Shown here: in pieces, positions 42,965-52,529 of the stretch | How positions within the stretch are numbered: the stretch's first letter is position 1 | Layout: every line of letters starts with the position of its first letter | Source: Micromonospora alfalfae | Lineage (GTDB): Bacteria; Actinomycetota; Actinomycetes; Mycobacteriales; Micromonosporaceae | DNA: 64,000 nucleotides | Assembly (NCBI RefSeq): GCF_022230925.1 | Contig: NZ_JAKKFH010000036.1 | Span: forward strand, 1 to 64,000 | Direction of reading: 5' to 3' | Made by a program: the position numbers and the translations under genes | Notes under the pieces: model-generated | The model's input: only the letters and a program-made list of their open reading frames with translations | What the model was told of the DNA's origin: nothing | Databases searched by the model: none

Positions 42965-45331
42965 ATGCCGTCCCTGCTAGGAGCGATGGACCATCCTCGC
43001 CTCGAAGGTTGCATCTCTACGAACCCCCAATTAGGCTGCCAGCCTAGCCAGGCTGCGGAGGGCCTTGTGGACGGGTTCGATGTTGGTCGACTCACAGACT
43101 TCGATTTTGAACTGGTCTGCCGAGACTTATTCGAGGACCTTCTCGAAGTCCGGATTGAGATCTTCGCTCAAGGGCGTGACGGGGGCGTAGATCTCAGGCA
43201 CATCGGCCCCTTGAACGACAGTCAGATCATCATTCAATGCAAGCATTGGTTTAACTCTTCGCGTGCCAAGCTAGTGCAACACATGAAGAGCAAAGAAGCG
43301 TTGAAAATTCGGCGACTCAAGCCTCAGCGCTACATACTCGCAACTTCAGTCAGCCTGACGGTAGGGGCGAAGCACGAACTCGCTGAGGCGCTTAAACCGT
43401 ACCTGGTCGAGTGCGATATTTATGGCCTTGACGAAATTGTTGCTTTACTCAAGGCTAGGCCGGAAATTGTGAAGCGGCATATCCGCCTCTGGCTTGCCAG
43501 TACCTCAATCCTGCAAAGCCTCCTCGCGAGTGATGTGTTGACCCGGTCACGAGATCTCATCGAGTCTTTGCCGGAGACGCTGCTCAAATTCTCGCCGAAT
43601 CCCAGCCTTGACAGAGCGCGCCAAATTCTGGAAGAGCACAAGGCATGCATGATTGTTGGAAACCCTGGGATCGGGAAGTCGACTCTAGCCCGGGTGCTTT
43701 GCTCGAACTATGTGGCTGCAGGTTATCAGCTCTACGAAATTTCGGCCGACATTGACGAAGCCAACAAGGTGTGGAGCGACTCTGCTCCTCAAGTATTCTA
43801 TTATGACGACTTCCTGGGGCAAACCACCTTGGAGGGAAAGCTCCCCAAGAACGAAGACAGACGCCTCGTGTCTCTACTGCGCCGGGTCAATAAGCTGACC
43901 AACAAACGCGTCATCATGACGACTCGTGAATACATACTTGAGCAAGCGCGACGCACCTATGAGCAGCTTGCTAGGGAAGACTTCGATCCGATGCAGTGTG
44001 TTCTTGATCTGAGCGACTACAAAGAGCGAGTCCGGGCAGGCATTCTCTACAACCATGTCTACTTTTCAAATGTTTCGTCAGCCGTAAAAGCTAGCTTCGC
44101 CACACCCGCTGCATACCGACCAATCATTGAACACCGCAGCTTCAACCCTCGAACAATCGAGGATACCCTTCGGAACATATCGCGCGAGACTTACTTTTCT
44201 CCGCAAGATGCACCAATCATGCTGCTGAACAACCTTAACGACCCCGATCGAGTGTGGGGGCCTATATATTATGACCAACTCGACGCTCCCGCCAGAGACC
44301 TCATGGAGGCATTGTTTCTCCTTCGCAGGGAAGTTCGCTACCTCGACCTATTCGGCGCCTGGGCAAGCCTGCGCGCCACCCGGGAATCGGATGCCAGCCA
44401 ACGCACATTCCAGCAAGCGGTGCGCCTGCTGCGCGGGACGATGATCATTACCATTGGACAGCAATATCCGACGACTTTTCAAAATCCGTCTGTTGCGGAC
44501 TTTATGCGCCACCATCTCAGCAACAACCCCGCTAAGGTATTGGAAATAATCGAAAGCGCCACCCACTTCGAGCAGCTAGAGAAACTGTGGGAGCTGGCGT
44601 CCAAGCACCCAGATCGACTCCTTTTAAGCACTCTCCAGAGCAACTGCGACAAGTTCGCGCAGTCACTTACCTGGACTCTCTTCCTGCCTGAGCAGCAGGT
44701 CCCGGCCGACCGGTACCGCTGCGACTTGACGCATAGAGTGAGCGTATGTCTTCAAATAGCGAACGAGTTGGAACTCCGCGGACTCGCCGAATACGTAGCA
44801 GATGTTATCGGCGATGGCGACTTTATCGAAGCCGCAGCAAGTTTGGCAGACGCCGTCGAAGTAATCTCTCAATGCCGCGCGTCGCAATTCAGCGAGCTGC
44901 AGAGGTTGGCACCCCCTCTTGCGACCGAAACTGTCGAGGCGATAATGCTCGACTTGACCGAGTGGCGTCGCACGGACTTAGCCGTCGAACTTCTAGAGCG
45001 TTTGGGTGACCTAGCCCCGCCAGAAGCGCTCGAAGAGGCCGCAGGCGCACGCCACACGATTGCACAGAGCGTTATCCGCGAGTTCCTGGAAAGCGGCATG
45101 GGAGCAACACCTGCGGAGGGTCCAGATGTGTTTTATGAAGTCCTTGACTACGCTCACTCGCATGAAGAGTCGGTCTCAACACAGCTAGACGAAGTTCACG
45201 AGTCTCTTATGTTGACGGAAATGCTATCTGAGCAAGAGCTGTCGGGGCAATTGTCCCCAGAATACATAGAGGTAGATGAGGTCAGCATCGGCGACATGTT
45301 CGCTCTGCTAGCCGAACAGATTACCGAATAG
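42965..45331 (+). CDS. Mrr-like restriction endonuclease fused to STAND-type NTPase (nSTAND3-like)
   Basis: 788 residues. Residues 43-130 form an Mrr-type nuclease: a helix DFELVCRDLFEDLLEV, then Asp76 in GRDGGVDLR and Gln91-Cys-Lys93 in IIIQCKHW, the D-x(n)-(E/Q)xK active site. Residues about 200-430 form a P-loop NTPase: Walker A GNPGIGKST at 232-240, Walker B QVFYYDDF at 277-283, sensor-like VIMTTRE. The remainder is a long helical region of the sort that senses a trigger. This fits the nSTAND3-nuclease architecture predicted as anti-phage or self-killing proteins. ATG 42965 follows AGGAATGGG; GTG 43067 after GGAGGG is an alternative start that keeps the nuclease. GC content is distinctly lower than in neighbours, indicating transfer. 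Confidence 0.85.
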   Translation: MPSLLGAMDHPRLEGCISTNPQLGCQPSQAAEGLVDGFDVGRLTDFDFELVCRDLFEDLLEVRIEIFAQGRDGGVDLRHIGPLNDSQIIIQCKHWFNSSRAKLVQHMKSKEALKIRRLKPQRYILATSVSLTVGAKHELAEALKPYLVECDIYGLDEIVALLKARPEIVKRHIRLWLASTSILQSLLASDVLTRSRDLIESLPETLLKFSPNPSLDRARQILEEHKACMIVGNPGIGKSTLARVLCSNYVAAGYQLYEISADIDEANKVWSDSAPQVFYYDDFLGQTTLEGKLPKNEDRRLVSLLRRVNKLTNKRVIMTTREYILEQARRTYEQLAREDFDPMQCVLDLSDYKERVRAGILYNHVYFSNVSSAVKASFATPAAYRPIIEHRSFNPRTIEDTLRNISRETYFSPQDAPIMLLNNLNDPDRVWGPIYYDQLDAPARDLMEALFLLRREVRYLDLFGAWASLRATRESDASQRTFQQAVRLLRGTMIITIGQQYPTTFQNPSVADFMRHHLSNNPAKVLEIIESATHFEQLEKLWELASKHPDRLLLSTLQSNCDKFAQSLTWTLFLPEQQVPADRYRCDLTHRVSVCLQIANELELRGLAEYVADVIGDGDFIEAAASLADAVEVISQCRASQFSELQRLAPPLATETVEAIMLDLTEWRRTDLAVELLERLGDLAPPEALEEAAGARHTIAQSVIREFLESGMGATPAEGPDVFYEVLDYAHSHEESVSTQLDEVHESLMLTEMLSEQELSGQLSPEYIEVDEVSIGDMFALLAEQITE

Positions 45332-45336
45332 GTCTT

Positions 45337-45615
45337 TCATTGCTCAAGCACCGCGCTCCGCGCGGTGCGGCCGCAAGGCCGGCGGTGAGCCACCGACAGG
45401 TCCGGGAAGCGCTCATGAAGCGAGGCGACGGCATGCCGCAGGCAGTACTCAAGACTGTGGCCGTCGACCCTGATCACGGCACCATCGAGCCGCTGGCCTG
45501 AGATCACCACGGTCCAGGGCTTACGCTCCCGCTCCCCGTCAATCTTGACCAGCCCGACCAGACCCATCTCCCCCAGATGCTCCAGCAGCTCCGGCACGCA
45601 CTCGTCCCACCTCAT
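45337..45615 (-). CDS. hypothetical protein next to nuclease gene
   Basis: The convincing part is 92 residues from ATG 45615: MRWDECVPELLEHLGEMGLV, then VKIDGERERKPWTVVISGQ and LEYCLRHAVASLHERFPDL. The frame is open to 45867 and the start may be earlier. High GC, unlike its neighbour. Convergent with the nuclease gene, stops 5 bases apart. No family recognised. Confidence 0.5.
   Translation of the reverse strand: MRWDECVPELLEHLGEMGLVGLVKIDGERERKPWTVVISGQRLDGAVIRVDGHSLEYCLRHAVASLHERFPDLSVAHRRPCGRTARSAVLEQ
45348..45368. terminator. hairpin between convergent genes
   Basis: GCACCGCGC and GCGCGGTGC around TCC, 17 bases after the nuclease-gene stop, inside the end of the convergent frame. T-rich sequence precedes rather than follows it for the rightward gene. 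Confidence 0.45.
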
Positions 45616-45868
45616 CCACAAATGGGACCACCAAGACCGCTGCGGAAGCCAGCGGGTCGGTCTGGTCGTGCGTCGGGGCTTCCGGCTGCCGCGCCGGTCC
45701 AACCCCGGGACTGGCTTGCCACCGGGTCGCGGCACCAGCTCCACCGCCAGGACGTGACCCTCCCCCATAGCGGCCGGCCCGGTCCAGAACCACCGAGCCC
45801 CGGCCCGGAGAGGCCCCAAAACGGCACAGCCCGCGCGATCCGAGAAGAGACCCGACTGATCCAGCACT

Positions 45869-45911
45869 CAGGCCGTCTCCAGGCCGTCTCAGGCCGTGGC
45901 CAGGCCGTCAA
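45869..45911. repeat. short tandem repeat CAGGCCGT
   Basis: Four 10-11-base units starting CAGGCCGT(C/G). They lie in the gap between the hypothetical gene and rnpB, near the proposed right edge of the island. Confidence 0.8.
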
Positions 45912-45959
45912 ACGCCACCCAACGATGACCAAGGTCAACCGGCACCTAATACACGGCTA

Positions 45960-45987
45960 GCTCAGAGCCTTGATCAGGTCTCTGAGC
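45960..45987 (-). terminator. possible rnpB terminator hairpin
   Basis: On the minus strand GCTCAGAG and CTCTGAGC pair, with an inner CCT/AGG, directly after the rnpB 3' end. No T tract follows. Confidence 0.5.
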
Positions 45988-45989
45988 TG

Positions 45990-46424
<435 letters not shown>

Positions 46425-46540
46425 CTCATCCTAACGACGAGCGTGCTGCCGGTATTGCCGCCCCGCCTGGGCAAGATCGCGCAGCTCACGAACGGTCCGG
46501 CGAATCCGTCCCGTGAGGCGGCGGCTAGCCTCGTGGGGCT

Positions 46541-47302
46541 ATGGATCTCTCCCACGCCGCGCTGCTGCTCGCCGCCGGTCTCGCCGCTGGCACTGTCAAC
46601 GCGGTGGCCGGTGGCGGTTCGTTGATCACCTTTCCGGCGATGATCGCGATCGGGTTGCCTCCGGTGCCGGCGAATGTCAGCAACTCCGTCGCCGTCTTCC
46701 CCGGGTACCTGGCCAGCGTGGCGGGCAGCCGGCAGGATCTGCCGCGTCCCCGCGCGCTGGCCACGCTGGTGCCTACCACCATTGTGGGCACGATCCTCGG
46801 GGCGTTGCTGCTGCTGGCCACTCCGGCCCGCGCGTTCGAGCTGGTCGTACCGTTTCTGGTCCTCGGCGCGACAGCGGTCCTGGCCTTCCAGGACCCGCTG
46901 CGCCGCCTGGTCGGTCACCCCCGGGACCTGACGCCACGCCGGCGGACGGTAACGGTGCAGACGATGGTTGCGCTCGGTGCGGTGTACGGCGGTTACTTCG
47001 GTGCGGCCCTCGGGGTGATGCTGGTTGCCGGGCTGGCCCTGGTGCTGGACGCGACACTGGCCCGGGTGAGCGCGATCAAGAATCTGCTCTCGGCGGTGGT
47101 CGGGTTGACCACGCTGGTGGTGTTCGCCCTGTTCGGCCCGTTGAACTGGGCGGCCGTCGCGGTGGTCGCGCCGGCCACCCTGATTGGGGGGTACGCGGGC
47201 GCCCGGCTCGTCCGCCGGCTGCCGCCGGTGGTGCTCAAGACGCTGATCGTGGTGTTCGGCACGACGATCGGCCTCTACCTGCTCTGGCGCGCCCTGAACT
47301 GA
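46541..47302 (+). CDS. TSUP family membrane permease (TauE/SafE)
   Basis: 253 residues with two repeated halves of about four membrane helices. AGTVNAVAGGGSLITFP near the start and VYGGYFGAALGVMLVAGL in the middle are TSUP signatures. These proteins export sulfite, sulfoacetate or other organosulfur anions. ATG 46541 lies about 115 bases after the rnpB 5' end on the other strand. Substrate not deducible. Confidence 0.88.
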   Translation: MDLSHAALLLAAGLAAGTVNAVAGGGSLITFPAMIAIGLPPVPANVSNSVAVFPGYLASVAGSRQDLPRPRALATLVPTTIVGTILGALLLLATPARAFELVVPFLVLGATAVLAFQDPLRRLVGHPRDLTPRRRTVTVQTMVALGAVYGGYFGAALGVMLVAGLALVLDATLARVSAIKNLLSAVVGLTTLVVFALFGPLNWAAVAVVAPATLIGGYAGARLVRRLPPVVLKTLIVVFGTTIGLYLLWRALN

Positions 47303-47318
47303 CCCGGTCGACCGACGG

Positions 47319-48542
47319 TCAGTACGTCTCGCCGACAGGCTCGTGCTCGGTGTCGGCGGCGGCGCGGTTCCAGCGGGACCAGAGCACCCGCTCGCCGTAG
47401 CCGGCGGCCATCAGGTGAGCGAAGGCCAGGTAGACGAGCACGCCGACGGCGAGCACCCCGAAGCCGACCCAGAACGGCAGCGACAGCGACTGCTCGGCGA
47501 GCTTGCCGGAGATGATCGGGGCCGGCGCGGCGGCACCCCAGCGGACCAGGTTGAACGCTCCGGTGGCGACGCGCCGGTCGCTGGAGCCGAGGCCGAGCGC
47601 CAGGTCGGTGAGGTTGGCGTTGGCCAGCCCCATGCAGAGTCCGGCGAGCACCAGCACCACGAGCGCCTCGGCGGTGCTGGTGGAGGTGGCGAAGAGGACC
47701 ATGCAGACCAGCAGCCCGGCGATGGCCACGCCGACGGTCTGCACCGCGCCGATGCGGTGGGCCAGCCGGTGACCGATCACCATGATGCCGGCGGCCAGGC
47801 CGAGACCCCAGCCGGTGAACGCGAGCCCCAGCGGGATGACGTCCAGGCCGAGGAAGAGCGGCGTGTAGCCGAGCACCACGAAGAACACGAAGTTGTACGC
47901 GGCGGTGACCACGCAGAGGGCGATGAACGCCGGTCGGCGGTAGGTGGCGAAGATCTGGCCGACGCGTACCGGGGCCTGCCGGTTGGTGGGCTCGCGGAGT
48001 TTGCGGGAGGCCACGCCGAGGGCGAGGACCATGAAGACGCCGCAGACGAAGAACGGCAGCCGCCAGCTGACCTGGCCGAGCAGGCCGCCGATGAGCGGTC
48101 CGACGGCGAAGCCGAGACCGAGGGCGGTTTCGAAGAGGCCCACCACCCATTCCCGGTCGACGGCCAGGTTGACAAGCACCACCATTGCGGTGGCGAAGAA
48201 CATCGCGTTGCCCAGCCCCCAGACGCCGCGCAGCACGGAGAGCTGCACGATGTTGTCGCTGAACGAGGCGAGGATCGCGGCGAGGCCGACAACTGAGACG
48301 CCGGTGATGAGCACCGGCTTGAAGCCGAACCGGCCGCTGGCCAGCGTCGCCGGGATCATGCCGAGGGCCATGACCGCGATGTACGCGGTGAACAGCAGCT
48401 CGACCTGCCAGGCGGTGACCCCGATCGCCTCGCCGATGGCGGGCAGGATCGGGTCGACGACGGCGATGCCGGCGATGGCGAGGAAGGCCACCAGTGTGGT
48501 GGCGTAGATGGCACTGCGGTTCGGTTCTGAACGCCGATCCAC
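47319..48542 (-). CDS. MFS transporter
   Basis: About 407 residues with 12 predicted membrane helices. The N-terminal half has the DHA-type features DPILPAIGEAIG and SGRFGFKPVLITG (motif A-like), and motif C-like sequence LGLGFAVGPLIGGLLG. Probably a proton-driven drug efflux pump. The GTG at 48542 is preferred: GGGGAG precedes it, and earlier in-frame codons run back into the operator. It is divergent from a MarR gene with a large operator between, hence likely controlled by it. Confidence 0.87.
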   Translation of the reverse strand: MDRRSEPNRSAIYATTLVAFLAIAGIAVVDPILPAIGEAIGVTAWQVELLFTAYIAVMALGMIPATLASGRFGFKPVLITGVSVVGLAAILASFSDNIVQLSVLRGVWGLGNAMFFATAMVVLVNLAVDREWVVGLFETALGLGFAVGPLIGGLLGQVSWRLPFFVCGVFMVLALGVASRKLREPTNRQAPVRVGQIFATYRRPAFIALCVVTAAYNFVFFVVLGYTPLFLGLDVIPLGLAFTGWGLGLAAGIMVIGHRLAHRIGAVQTVGVAIAGLLVCMVLFATSTSTAEALVVLVLAGLCMGLANANLTDLALGLGSSDRRVATGAFNLVRWGAAAPAPIISGKLAEQSLSLPFWVGFGVLAVGVLVYLAFAHLMAAGYGERVLWSRWNRAAADTEHEPVGETY

Positions 48543-48557
48543 TCCGACTCCCCAGAT

Positions 48558-48596
48558 AGCTGTATCGTACAGGTATTTATTCTGTATCATACAGCT
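48558..48596. promoter_or_regulatory. large MarR operator
   Basis: AGCTGTATCGTACAG at 48558-48572 and CTGTATCATACAGCT at 48582-48596 form an extended dyad in the 54-base gap between divergent MFS and marR genes. It abuts the marR ATG at 48597. AT-rich against its surroundings. Confidence 0.8.
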
Positions 48597-49058
48597 ATGA
48601 GCGACGACAGTGACAAGAGCACCCTCGGCCAGATCGAGACCGAGGTGGCCCTGCTGATGCGCTTCGGCGAGGCCACTCGGCGGGCCACCGGCACGGCCGA
48701 GCACCGGGTGCTGGACCGCGCGGCGTACGTCATCCTGCGCCACCTGGCCGACGTCGGCCCGCAGAACGTCTCGGCGCTCGCCGCCCGACTCAACCTGGAC
48801 GGCTCGACAGTCACCCGACAGGTCTCCGCGCTTCAGCGGGACGGCCTGATCACCCGCACCCCGGACCCGTCCGACGGCCGCGGCACTGTCATCTCCCCCA
48901 CCCCGGCCGGTCTCCAGCGGATGGCCGCCGTCCAGGCCGCCCGCACCCGGCTCTACGGCGACATGCTGGCCGACTGGAGCCCCGAGGATCGGACCACGCT
49001 GGCCGCCCTACTGACCCGCCTCAACCAGGCCCTGGTGAACCGCAACCGCTCCCGCTGA
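48597..49058 (+). CDS. MarR family regulator
   Basis: 153 residues. Winged helix with VSALAARLNLDGSTVTRQVSALQRDGLI and wing DPSDGRGTVISPT. It probably represses the divergent MFS pump and itself until a ligand binds. No ribosome-binding site can precede the ATG since the operator runs up to it, so the mRNA is likely leaderless or very short. Confidence 0.9.
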   Translation: MSDDSDKSTLGQIETEVALLMRFGEATRRATGTAEHRVLDRAAYVILRHLADVGPQNVSALAARLNLDGSTVTRQVSALQRDGLITRTPDPSDGRGTVISPTPAGLQRMAAVQAARTRLYGDMLADWSPEDRTTLAALLTRLNQALVNRNRSR

Positions 49059-49126
49059 CCCCGCGTCGGGGTGTCGTGGCCTGGCTCACCGCGCCGTCCA
49101 GCCGCGCGAAGAAGCCCTTCCACCGC

Positions 49127-49205
49127 CAAGATCGCGCAAGATCCTGGTTGTAGTGGCATCCCGCGCGGTCCGACACCACTACAACAACGATCGAGCACGA
49201 TCTTG
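49127..49205. repeat. GATC-tipped palindrome, subfamily A, copy 2
   Basis: 79-base inverted repeat with CAAGATCG and CGATCTTG tips and TGTAGTGGC/CCACTACA inner arms. It lies between convergent marR and NmrA-like genes. Same family as 162-239. Confidence 0.9.
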
Positions 49206-49223
49206 CGGCGAACCCGCCGGGAT

Positions 49224-50114
49224 TCAGGACAACGTTCGCCGCGCCCAGGTGCGGAAGTCGGTGGTCGGTAGGCCGAGGGCGCGGGTCATCTCCGGACGGG
49301 CGGGGCTTCCGTTCTCGTTGATCTGCTCGACCGCCTTGACCATGGCGGGCAGCAGGCCGCGCTCGACGGCCTCCTGCGGGGTGAGCACGGGCGCGGTGAT
49401 CGCCCGACCGGTGACCTCACTCAGGATGGCGGCGACCTCGGTCATGGTGAGCAGGTCGCCGGCGAGTTCGACGTCCAGGCCGTCGAGCTTCCCCGGGTTC
49501 GTGAATGCGATCGCCGCCGCTTCGCCGATGTCGTCGACGGCGACCCACGGCATGCGCGTGTCTTCGGCGAAGCCGGTGATGATCGTGCCACTGGACCAGT
49601 CGCCGAAGAGGTAGGACCACCCGACCAGGTTCTCCATGAAGGTCGAAGGCTTCAGGAGCGTCCAGTGCGCGAAGCCACCCGAGCGCACCAGCTCGTCAAT
49701 TGCCGCCTTACTCTCCCAGTAGTGCCTGTCCCACCGGCCTTCGGCCCAGCCGGGCTGGTTGCGGTGAAAGTCGCCGGCACCCGAGACGCTGCTGTGCACG
49801 AACTGCGACACGCCGGCCCGGCGCGCCGCCTCGACGACGTTACGGCCGCGGATCACTTCGGCGTCGCCCTGCATGTCCGTCACATCGGGATACGGGATGG
49901 AGAAGACGCCGTCCATCCCGTCCGCCGCGGCGAGCAGCGAGTCGGCGTCGTCCAGGTTGCCAGTGACCAGTTCGGCGCCCCGCTCCCGCAGAGCCTGGGC
50001 GCTGTCAGTGCCGGGATCGCGGACCAGGGCGCGGACCGGGACGCCACGGTCGAGCAGCGCTCGGGCCGTTGCCCCGCCCTGCTTACCCGTCGCGCCGATG
50101 ACGAGAACAGCCAC
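49224..50114 (-). CDS. NmrA-like NAD(P)-binding protein
   Basis: 296 residues. The Rossmann motif VLVIGATGKQGGATARAL (3-20), VRDPG and a FVHSSVSGAG segment place it in the NmrA/HSCARG-like atypical SDR family, which either sense NAD(P) or reduce small quinones. It lacks an obvious YxxxK in the usual place (HYWESK is a candidate). GTG 50114 follows CAGGAGGCATC. It is divergent from a TetR gene with a large dyad between. Confidence 0.85.
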   Translation of the reverse strand: MAVLVIGATGKQGGATARALLDRGVPVRALVRDPGTDSAQALRERGAELVTGNLDDADSLLAAADGMDGVFSIPYPDVTDMQGDAEVIRGRNVVEAARRAGVSQFVHSSVSGAGDFHRNQPGWAEGRWDRHYWESKAAIDELVRSGGFAHWTLLKPSTFMENLVGWSYLFGDWSSGTIITGFAEDTRMPWVAVDDIGEAAAIAFTNPGKLDGLDVELAGDLLTMTEVAAILSEVTGRAITAPVLTPQEAVERGLLPAMVKAVEQINENGSPARPEMTRALGLPTTDFRTWARRTLS

Positions 50115-50131
50115 GATGCCTCCTGAGAAAC

Positions 50132-50186
50132 AAATGGGGTGGCCCCCCACTTTTCGTCGGCTACGATACGGGGGACCACCCCATTT
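50132..50186. promoter_or_regulatory. putative TetR operator (large dyad)
   Basis: AAATGGGGTGGCCCCCC and GGGGGACCACCCCATTT, 17-base arms matching at 16 positions, 21 bases apart, in the 86-base gap between divergent NmrA-like and tetR genes. Each arm itself contains a smaller GGGGTGG/CCACCCC element, so they may be two half-sites of one regulator. Confidence 0.7.
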
Positions 50187-50200
50187 CTGCAAGGCGGGCC

Positions 50201-50764
50201 ATGAGAGCGGACGCGCAGCGCAACTACGACCTCATCGTCACGGCGGCGTCCGAGGCGATCGCCCGCGACGGCGCGTACGCCTCGCTGGAGGAGATCGCCC
50301 GATCCGCCGGGGTCGGTTCGGCGACCCTGCACCGGCACTTCCCCACCCGGTGGTCGCTGCTCCAGGCGGTCTTCGGCGGATGTGTCCGCAACCTGGCGGC
50401 GCGCGCCGGAGATCTACTCGCCGCGCCGGACGCGCTCGACGCGCTGACGACCTGGCTGCACGAGGTGACCGCGTACGCCACGACAACCCGCGGCCTCGCG
50501 GACTCGCTCCTGAACGAGCCCGCCCAGGAGTCCGACACCTGCGGCGCGACGCTCGTCGCCGCCGGTGAACCACTGCTACGCCGAGCCGTCGACGAGGGTT
50601 CGGTACGGCCCGACATCACCATGGCCGACCTGATGATCCTCGCCAACGGCATCTCACTCGCGGCGCAACCGATGGGCGCCGCCAAGGCGGAACAACTGCT
50701 GACCCTCGCCCTCCAGGGGATCGGGTCAGCGGACCGGCGCGAGTCGGTCGACAAGGGCTCGTGA
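50201..50764 (+). CDS. TetR family regulator
   Basis: 187 residues. The N-terminal helix-turn-helix has ASLEEIARSAGVGSATLHRHFPTRWSLL; the C-terminal domain is of the TetR_C type found with SDR/NmrA genes. Likely controls the divergent NmrA-like gene. Ends 13 bases before a palindrome. Confidence 0.9.
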   Translation: MRADAQRNYDLIVTAASEAIARDGAYASLEEIARSAGVGSATLHRHFPTRWSLLQAVFGGCVRNLAARAGDLLAAPDALDALTTWLHEVTAYATTTRGLADSLLNEPAQESDTCGATLVAAGEPLLRRAVDEGSVRPDITMADLMILANGISLAAQPMGAAKAEQLLTLALQGIGSADRRESVDKGS

Positions 50765-50777
50765 AGCCCAGGCTTGG

Positions 50778-50850
50778 TCGATCATGGAGTTGTGGTGGGG
50801 GACGACTGCCGTGAACAGCCATCAACCAGGCACCACAACTCCATGATCGA
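50778..50850. repeat. GATC-tipped palindrome, subfamily C, copy 2
   Basis: Perfect 20-base arms TCGATCATGGAGTTGTGGTG and complement around a 33-base loop. It lies between convergent tetR and symporter genes. Confidence 0.92.
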
Positions 50851-50876
50851 CGCGAAAACCCGCGCGGGTCCTCAGG

Positions 50877-52529
50877 TCAGGCGACCGGTTCGCGGGCCGG
50901 GTCGGCGTCGCGGTCGGGGCCCGGGGTGATCCGGGGGTCGCCCTCGTCGGCGAAGTAGTCGTCCGGCTCGGTGCCGTCGACTCCTTCCTCGACCTTCGCG
51001 GCCCGCAGCGCGAGCGTCACCAGAGCCGCCACGGCCAGGTTGACCGCCACCGCCACGATGCCGACGTAGATCGTCTTGGTGGTGTCGAACCCGAACTCCG
51101 ACAGCGGGAACGCCGAGCCGCCGAAGTGCTTCCGGGTCGGGCTGGCCACCTGGTAGAGCATCCACATGCCCAACCCCATGCCGGCCACCCAGCCGACGAT
51201 CAGGCCCGTGCGGTGGAACCAGCGGGTGTAGAGGCCCAGCGCCACCGCTGGCAGCGTCTGAAGGATGATCACGCCACCGATCAGCTGGAGATCGATGGAG
51301 AACTGCGGGTCGAGGAAAACGATGCAGGCCACCGCGCCGACCTTCACCACCAGCGAGGTGATCTTCGAGACGTTCGCCTCCTGGGCCGGGGAGGCGTCCC
51401 GCTTCAGGTACTCCTTGTAGATGTTGCGGGTGAACAGGTTCGCCGCCGCGATCGACATGATCGCCGCGGGCACCAGCGCGCCGATGCCGATCGCCGCGTA
51501 CGCGACACCGGCGAACCAGTCCGGGAACTGCTGGTCGAACAGCACCGGCACGACAGTGTTGTTGTCGACCGTGCCCTCCTTGGTGCCGGGCAGCGGCTTC
51601 ACCCCGGACGCGATGGCCATATAGCCGAGCAGCGCGATCAATCCGAGGATCAGGCTGTACGCGGGCAGTGCCGACATGTTCCGCTTGATCACGTCCCGGT
51701 TCCGGCTGGCCAGGACGCCGGTGATGCTGTGCGGGTAGAGGAACAGCGCCAGCGCCGAGCCGAACGCCAGGGTGACGTACTGAAGCTGGTTGTTGGCGTT
51801 GAGCAGGATCCCGTCGTTCGGGTTCTGCGCTGTGGCCTGGAACTTCGCCTCGGCGGCGTCGAAGATGCTGCCCCAGCCGCCCAGCTTCTGCGGTAGCCAG
51901 ATCACCGCGACCAGGATCACCACGTAGATCAGGCTGTCCTTGACGAACGCGATCAGCGCGGGCGCGCGCAGCCCCGACTGGTACGTGTACGCCGCCAGGA
52001 TCGCGAACGCGATGATGATCGGCAGGTGCCGGGCCAGGGCGCTCTCGCCGGTCACCCCCATCGTCTTGAGCACCGCCTCAATTCCGACGAGCTGCAACGC
52101 GATGTACGGCATGGTGGCGACGATGCCGGTGACCGCGACGAGCAGCGCCAGCACCGGCGAGTCGAACCGGCTGCGGACGAAGTCGGCCGGCGTGACGAAC
52201 CCGTGCCGGTGCGACACCGACCAGAGCCGCACCAGCACCAGGAAGACCAGCGGGTAGATGACGATGGTGTACGGAACCGCGAAGAAGCCCATGGCGCCCG
52301 CGCCGAACACCAGCGCCGGCACCGCCACGAAGGTGTACGCGGTGTAGAGGTCGCCGCCGATCAGGAACCAGGTGATCCAGCCGCCGAAGCTGCGCCCGCC
52401 CAGTCCCCACTCGTCCAGGTGCGCCATGTCCTTCGGCGCCCGCCACCGGGCGGCCACGAAGCCCATCACGCTGACCAGGAGGAACAGCACGGAAAAGACG
52501 ATGATCTCGGTGAGATGGTCGCGCCACAT
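50877..52529 (-). CDS. sodium:solute symporter family protein
   Basis: 550 residues, 13 or so membrane helices. Family features are GGDLYTAYTFVAVPA, the long TM stretch with QYVTLAFGSALALFLYPHSITG and GALVPAAIMSIAAANLFTRN. It resembles the monocarboxylate/acetate branch (MctP/ActP-like). The ATG at 52529 shares a base with the stop of a DUF3311 gene (TGATG). The C-terminus is acidic and Pro-rich. Substrate likely a short organic acid, not certain. Confidence 0.88.
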   Translation of the reverse strand: MWRDHLTEIIVFSVLFLLVSVMGFVAARWRAPKDMAHLDEWGLGGRSFGGWITWFLIGGDLYTAYTFVAVPALVFGAGAMGFFAVPYTIVIYPLVFLVLVRLWSVSHRHGFVTPADFVRSRFDSPVLALLVAVTGIVATMPYIALQLVGIEAVLKTMGVTGESALARHLPIIIAFAILAAYTYQSGLRAPALIAFVKDSLIYVVILVAVIWLPQKLGGWGSIFDAAEAKFQATAQNPNDGILLNANNQLQYVTLAFGSALALFLYPHSITGVLASRNRDVIKRNMSALPAYSLILGLIALLGYMAIASGVKPLPGTKEGTVDNNTVVPVLFDQQFPDWFAGVAYAAIGIGALVPAAIMSIAAANLFTRNIYKEYLKRDASPAQEANVSKITSLVVKVGAVACIVFLDPQFSIDLQLIGGVIILQTLPAVALGLYTRWFHRTGLIVGWVAGMGLGMWMLYQVASPTRKHFGGSAFPLSEFGFDTTKTIYVGIVAVAVNLAVAALVTLALRAAKVEEGVDGTEPDDYFADEGDPRITPGPDRDADPAREPVA

